Assembly: GCA_945965395.1 (NCBI GenBank)
Contig: CAMFND010000146.1
Location: 1 to 57,545, forward strand
DNA length: 57,545 bases
Direction of reading: 5' to 3'
Source: an uncultured Bacteroides sp.
Lineage (GTDB): Bacteria; Bacteroidota; Bacteroidia; Bacteroidales; Bacteroidaceae
Shown here: one piece after another, positions 53,482 to 57,545 of the stretch
Numbering within the stretch: position 1 is the first letter of the stretch
Layout: each line of letters begins with the position of its first letter
Program-made: the position numbers and the translations under genes
Notes under the pieces: model-generated
The model's database searches: none
Seen by the model: only the letters and a program-made list of their open reading frames with translations
Told to the model about the DNA's origin: nothing

Positions 53482-54531
53482 TTACTCAATAATCCCTCCT
53501 CCCAATACGGTATTACCCCGATAAAATGCAGCTGCCTGTCCGCTGGCAATAGAAGCCAGCGGCTCATGCAGTTGTATATGCAGTCGTTGGTCGTCCAGTA
53601 AGGTAACAGTGCATCGGTTGGCTTGTTTCCGGTAGCGTATTTTAACAATGACATCTTCGTGTCCAAGCACTACATCAGGATTGATCAGGTTCCAGTGGGT
53701 GAGATACATTTCGTTTTTCTCCAGTGCGTGTAGATTATCGCTGATAATTACCTTATTTTCCTTCGGAATGATTTCCTTGACAAAGAGCGCTTTGTTCAGG
53801 TGAATACCCAGTCCTCTTCGCTGTCCGATAGTGTAAAACGGATAGCCTTCATGTTTCCCGATTTTCTGTCCTTGCTCGTCATAAAAGTTTCCAGGGATGA
53901 TTTCTCCTTCGGGTACATGAGTTTTCAGGAAGGTGCGGTAATCCATCGGGCAGAAACATACACCTAAACTGTCACGCTTCTTGGCGGCTTTCAGAAATCC
54001 GCGTGCAGCGGCGATTTCGCGTACACGGGTCTTGGTCAGTCCGCCCATAGGGAGACACATTCTCTCCAGAATGGATTGTGGAAGTCCCCACAAGAAGAAA
54101 GACTGGTCTTTATCTGCATCATTTCCGCAGGTAATGTACCAGTATTCATCTATTTTTTGTTTGTTGACGTAGTGCCCGGTGGCCAGATGGTAAATACCCT
54201 TTTCGTCTGCTACCTGTTGCAGCAAAGGCCATTTCAGGTAGTTGTTACAGAGCGTGCAAGGTACCGGGGTACGTCCAGCCATGTATTCCTGAATAAAATA
54301 GCGTATGATTTTTTCCTGAAACATTTCCCGTGCATCGTAAATCAGATGAGATATGCTTAGCGTACGGCATAGCTCGCGTGCATCGTCCAGGTATTCTGTG
54401 TTTCCGTCTTTTTCATAAAAACGAAAGGTGATGCCGGTCACTTCGTAGCCTGCATCTTGCAATAGAAGGGCGGCAACCGAACTGTCGGTGCCGCCACTCA
54501 TTCCCAATAAAACTTTGTTATTTTCTTTCAT
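53482..54531 (-). CDS. mnmA: tRNA-uridine 2-sulfurtransferase, MnmA-type
   Basis: This 349-residue enzyme adds sulfur to position 2 of wobble uridine. The PP-loop is [15 protein letters not shown] (the family more often has GGVDSS), the first active cysteine is in TPVPCTLCN, and the second in the [13 protein letters not shown] region. Also present are [15 protein letters not shown] and [13 protein letters not shown]. Bacteroides often carry more than one MnmA copy, and the Thr in the PP-loop and FCP motif suggest this is the divergent paralogue. It is 10 bases downstream of the GH3 gene in the same orientation. Confidence 0.88.
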   Translation of the reverse strand: MKENNKVLLGMSGGTDSSVAALLLQDAGYEVTGITFRFYEKDGNTEYLDDARELCRTLSISHLIYDAREMFQEKIIRYFIQEYMAGRTPVPCTLCNNYLKWPLLQQVADEKGIYHLATGHYVNKQKIDEYWYITCGNDADKDQSFFLWGLPQSILERMCLPMGGLTKTRVREIAAARGFLKAAKKRDSLGVCFCPMDYRTFLKTHVPEGEIIPGNFYDEQGQKIGKHEGYPFYTIGQRRGLGIHLNKALFVKEIIPKENKVIISDNLHALEKNEMYLTHWNLINPDVVLGHEDVIVKIRYRKQANRCTVTLLDDQRLHIQLHEPLASIASGQAAAFYRGNTVLGGGIIE

Positions 54532-54541
54532 CGGGACAAAG

Positions 54542-57385
54542 TTACTCTTTTCTCAGTTCCGGCAATTTGATTTCTGCAATTTCTGCACTTCCATTAGTTA
54601 TCAGGATACGCAAGTCACTGCCTCCTGTCTTGTTGAACCGAATGGTTTCTTCCTGATTGGGAGTAACTTCTCCGTGTTGTACCGGAAGGAATTGTCCGCC
54701 TCCGCTGGAAATCTGAATCTCGTAGTGTGTGCCGGCTTCTGCATTCTTCCAGGCCACATTGATACGGTCTACCTTGGCATTTTCTGCCAACTCGAAGGAG
54801 ATGTATTCTCCTTTTTCACCTTTCCAGGTAGTAGAATAGTCTCCGTCAACCACATGAATGATATGACTCTTGTTTTTGCTGGCACTGATAAAGTCACGCG
54901 GGTCCGATTCTATTATTTCATTGGTGGATGCTTGTCCGTAAGCTCGGATTTCAAGTCCTTTTTTCAGTCGGATGTCTTCGGAAGAAGCCCCTATCATAAT
55001 CTGGAACATACCAGGCTCTACGACCCAGTGATTGTCTTTGTTGAGTAGCTGGAAGTCACGTGGAAGTAACTGGAAACTGACCTCTTTGGTTTCACCCGGC
55101 TCCAAGTGTACGCGTTCGAAGCCGCGCAAGTTCTTTTCATACGTAGTTACGCTGCTGACGACATCGCGTGTGTACAACTGTACCACTTCATCTCCGCTTC
55201 GTGTACCGGTGTTTTTAATTTTACAGGTCACGGTGACCGGCTCTTTGTCGGTAATGACAGGAGAGGAGAGCTGTAAGTTGCTGTATTCAAAAGTGGTATA
55301 GCTTAGTCCGTATCCGAACGGATAGAGTGGGCCGTTGATACGTGATTGATTGCCCTTCATGCCAGGTGTTTGTCCGCCGTCTACTTGTGAAGCAGGCTTG
55401 GCCGGGAAGTTAAAAGGTATCTGACCTACGGTTTTAGGGAAGGTAACAGTCAGCTTTCCTCCCGGATTGTAATCTCCGAAGAGAGCTTCGGCGATGGCTG
55501 TTCCTCCTTGCGAACCAGGATACCAGGCCTCCAGAATGGCCGGTACAAATTTATCGGCCCAGTTGGTACTGAGTGGACGACCGTTAATCAGTACCAGCAC
55601 TACCGGTTTTCCGGTGGCTACTATGGCCTCCAAAAGTTGCTGCTGATGTCCGGGAAGATCCAGGCTGGTACGCGATTTGTTTTCTCCACAAGTGCGGATA
55701 CCTCCTCCCAGTACAACTACAGCTACGTCACTTTCTTTGACATTATCGACAGCTTTCTGAATTTCGGTTTTTTCCTCTGCGCTAAGTGGATAAGAAATGA
55801 TTTCCGATTCCGGCCAGTTGGCATCTACAAGGTCACATCCTTTGGTATAGGCTACCTTTGTACCTTTCTTAACTTGTTGTTTGATACCTTCCAGTACGGT
55901 GGTTACTTCTACTGCTACAGGACCGTAGTGGGTAAGTGCAAAGGATGCTTCATCGGCATTCGGACCACATACGGCAATACGCTTGATTTGTGATTTGTCC
56001 AAAGGAAGCAGGTTATTTGCATTTTTTAGCAGCACGAGCCCTTCACGAGAGGCCTGTAAGGCGACTTGTTGATGTGCCTCGCTGTTGACTTCTTTATCAG
56101 CTAAAGCAAGATCTGTCTGGTAAGGTGTGTCAAACAGACCTGTCAGGAATTTGACACGTAAGATATCTCTTACCCGGTTGTCAATGGTTTCCATGCTGAG
56201 TCCTCCTTCCTGAATCAGTTCGCGCAACGGGAGTACGTATGATTCTGGGGAACGGAACGTACAGCGTACGTTAAGTCCTGCTTCTACACTCTGTCGGACT
56301 GCCTCTTTCATGTCCTTTGCCGTTTTGTGCTTGCTGTAGAGATATTCCACCGCGTCACTGTCGGATACCACATAGCCTCTGAATCCCATAGTACCTCTTA
56401 GGCGTTGTGTCAACCAATAGTAGCTGCTTTGGATAGGAAATCCGTCATAATCATTGTAGGAACTCATTACTCCCAGGATATCAGCCTCCTGGATTACTCT
56501 TGTAAAAGGATAGGCATGTATGTTTTCTACCTCTCTCCATGACATTTGCGGGTCAACCCTTGCAAACCCTTCGCGGGCGCCTTTGTTATTGCTATAGGCG
56601 ATGAAATGTTTGGCTGTAGAAGCTACCTGCATGTCGGTTTGAAGTCCCTTTCCCATGGCGATGCCCAGTTCTGCTACCAGATAAGGGCTTTCTCCATAAA
56701 CCTCTTCGTAGCGTCCCCAGCGTTGGTCACGGCCTACATCCAGGATGGGGGCGTATACGTTAGTGTACCCCAGTAAGCGGGCCTCTCGTCCTGTGATGTA
56801 GCCTACCTGACGTATCAGTTCCCTGTTCCAGGTGTGTCCGAGTGCCAGCTGGGTTGGGAAATTGGTTGCAATATAGTTTTCTACTCCCCGGATACCTTCA
56901 TTGGTAAAGTCAGCCGGTATACCCAGACGCGTTTCTTCTACGAAAAAGCGTTGTACTTCGTTCAGTGCCCAGGCGTGATTCGAAGCCGGCCATACCAGTT
57001 CATTTTGCATTGGAGGAACACCCCATCCTCGGAACGCATTCAGATGCTCATCGATAGCTCCGATACCGTCTTTCCATAACTGGTTTTTCCAGTCGGGAGT
57101 AGGCAATGAATCTTTTAAAACTCTTTGATATCCATAAAGTGTGACCATCTGGCAGGTCTTTTCCTCTACGGTCATCTGGGAAAGCAAGTCTTCAATTCGG
57201 TCGTTTAATGGTGCTTTAGGATCTTCGTAAATATCTTTCCGGCCGTTTTTGTTGAAATCAATCCATTCTTTATGGTACATGCTTTTCTTTTTGGGAACAT
57301 ACGTTTTGGAAACCTCCAATGCATGACCTGTTATACAGCAAAGCGATGTGCAAGAAAGAAGGCAATAGAATAATTGTTTTTTCAT
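54542..57385 (-). CDS. GH3 glycoside hydrolase with C-terminal discoidin-like domain
   Basis: This 947-residue secreted enzyme has a signal peptide (about 1-22). An EF-hand-like [13 protein letters not shown] near residue 45 comes next, followed by the GH3 barrel with [13 protein letters not shown] and the nucleophile region [14 protein letters not shown]. The GH3 C-terminal domain ([27 protein letters not shown]), a fibronectin III-like domain and a last 110 residues resembling an F5/8 type C domain ([26 protein letters not shown]) complete it. It is a beta-glucosidase or beta-xylosidase; the exact sugar is not readable. It is first in a pair with mnmA. Confidence 0.88.
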   Translation of the reverse strand: MKKQLFYCLLSCTSLCCITGHALEVSKTYVPKKKSMYHKEWIDFNKNGRKDIYEDPKAPLNDRIEDLLSQMTVEEKTCQMVTLYGYQRVLKDSLPTPDWKNQLWKDGIGAIDEHLNAFRGWGVPPMQNELVWPASNHAWALNEVQRFFVEETRLGIPADFTNEGIRGVENYIATNFPTQLALGHTWNRELIRQVGYITGREARLLGYTNVYAPILDVGRDQRWGRYEEVYGESPYLVAELGIAMGKGLQTDMQVASTAKHFIAYSNNKGAREGFARVDPQMSWREVENIHAYPFTRVIQEADILGVMSSYNDYDGFPIQSSYYWLTQRLRGTMGFRGYVVSDSDAVEYLYSKHKTAKDMKEAVRQSVEAGLNVRCTFRSPESYVLPLRELIQEGGLSMETIDNRVRDILRVKFLTGLFDTPYQTDLALADKEVNSEAHQQVALQASREGLVLLKNANNLLPLDKSQIKRIAVCGPNADEASFALTHYGPVAVEVTTVLEGIKQQVKKGTKVAYTKGCDLVDANWPESEIISYPLSAEEKTEIQKAVDNVKESDVAVVVLGGGIRTCGENKSRTSLDLPGHQQQLLEAIVATGKPVVLVLINGRPLSTNWADKFVPAILEAWYPGSQGGTAIAEALFGDYNPGGKLTVTFPKTVGQIPFNFPAKPASQVDGGQTPGMKGNQSRINGPLYPFGYGLSYTTFEYSNLQLSSPVITDKEPVTVTCKIKNTGTRSGDEVVQLYTRDVVSSVTTYEKNLRGFERVHLEPGETKEVSFQLLPRDFQLLNKDNHWVVEPGMFQIMIGASSEDIRLKKGLEIRAYGQASTNEIIESDPRDFISASKNKSHIIHVVDGDYSTTWKGEKGEYISFELAENAKVDRINVAWKNAEAGTHYEIQISSGGGQFLPVQHGEVTPNQEETIRFNKTGGSDLRILITNGSAEIAEIKLPELRKE

Positions 57386-57422
57386 GTGATAAAGTTAGAA
57401 TTAGGGTTGTTTTACTTGACCT

Positions 57423-57430
57423 CAAAAATA
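57423..57430 (-). promoter_or_regulatory. -7 box of the GH3 gene
   Basis: The minus-strand TATTTTTG fits TAnnTTTG and lies 37 bases upstream of the GH3 start. No -33 match was seen at the right distance. Confidence 0.45.
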
Positions 57431-57503
57431 GAATTATTCAGGGAATGAGTAGTGATAAAATTGTCCATTCAAATGAACTTTCTGTCTTTATTTTAAACTA
57501 TGG

Positions 57504-57532
57504 GCATAAAAAAAGGAGTTCCGCTGAACTCC
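57504..57532 (-). terminator. Terminator of a gene lying beyond the right edge
   Basis: GGAGTTC-CGCT-GAACTCC is preceded on the plus strand by AAAAAAA, so on the minus strand it is a hairpin plus U tract. It would end a minus-strand gene outside the window. Confidence 0.7.
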
Positions 57533-57545
57533 AACCTTTGTTAAC

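Overview
The window is chromosomal DNA from a gut Bacteroidales species, most likely Bacteroides or Phocaeicola. The basis is two SusC/SusD pairs, an ECF-sigma/FecR/STN-receptor relay, a Bacteroides-type nan gene set, DUF3843 and DUF3836 proteins, and many promoters of the Bacteroides form TTTG-N19/20-TAnnTTTG. No tRNA, rRNA or CRISPR array was seen. All reading is by eye; no database search was run.

Region 1 (1-1280) is the right part of an IS4-family element whose transposase is frameshifted inside its YREK signature. Region 2 (1340-19610) is a complete sialic-acid scavenging locus. All genes except the regulator are on the minus strand: sialidase, two SGNH/O-acetylesterase proteins, GH20 hexosaminidase, NanO/NanU-type SusC/SusD, an MFS transporter, YhcH anomerase, Neu5Ac lyase, ManNAc/GlcNAc 2-epimerase and a kelch mutarotase. 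A ROK repressor-like gene faces them. A short AT motif recurs in all four upstream regions and is a candidate operator.

Region 3 (19673-23240) is a tight seven-gene minus-strand operon: secreted DUF3836, CPBP membrane protease, three DUF2975 membrane proteins that share an almost identical C-terminal tail, a small membrane protein and a YozG-like Cro/CI protein. One promoter lies between two copies of a 22-bp inverted repeat that contains TATCG-N5-CGATA palindromes. This is the best candidate here for an undescribed system. Region 4 (23542-31981) is a second polysaccharide-utilisation locus: ECF sigma, FecR anti-sigma, STN-bearing SusC, SusD and a serine-type sulfatase.

Region 5 (32214-42686) handles L-rhamnose: a GH78 alpha-L-rhamnosidase, an AraC regulator and the operon rhaB-rhaA-rhaT-rhaD-fucO. 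rhaA is interrupted by one in-frame amber codon where glutamine is expected. Region 6 (42687-57545) is mostly housekeeping: serine acetyltransferase, RNase R, a CDF transporter, an SDR and a PAP2 enzyme, DusB, a U32 protein, DUF3843, MnmA and a GH3 glycosidase. It also holds a five-unit array of 16-bp palindromes at exact 22-bp period, a 43-codon basic-protein gene with its own promoter and terminator, and a cluster of DnaA-box-like sequences.
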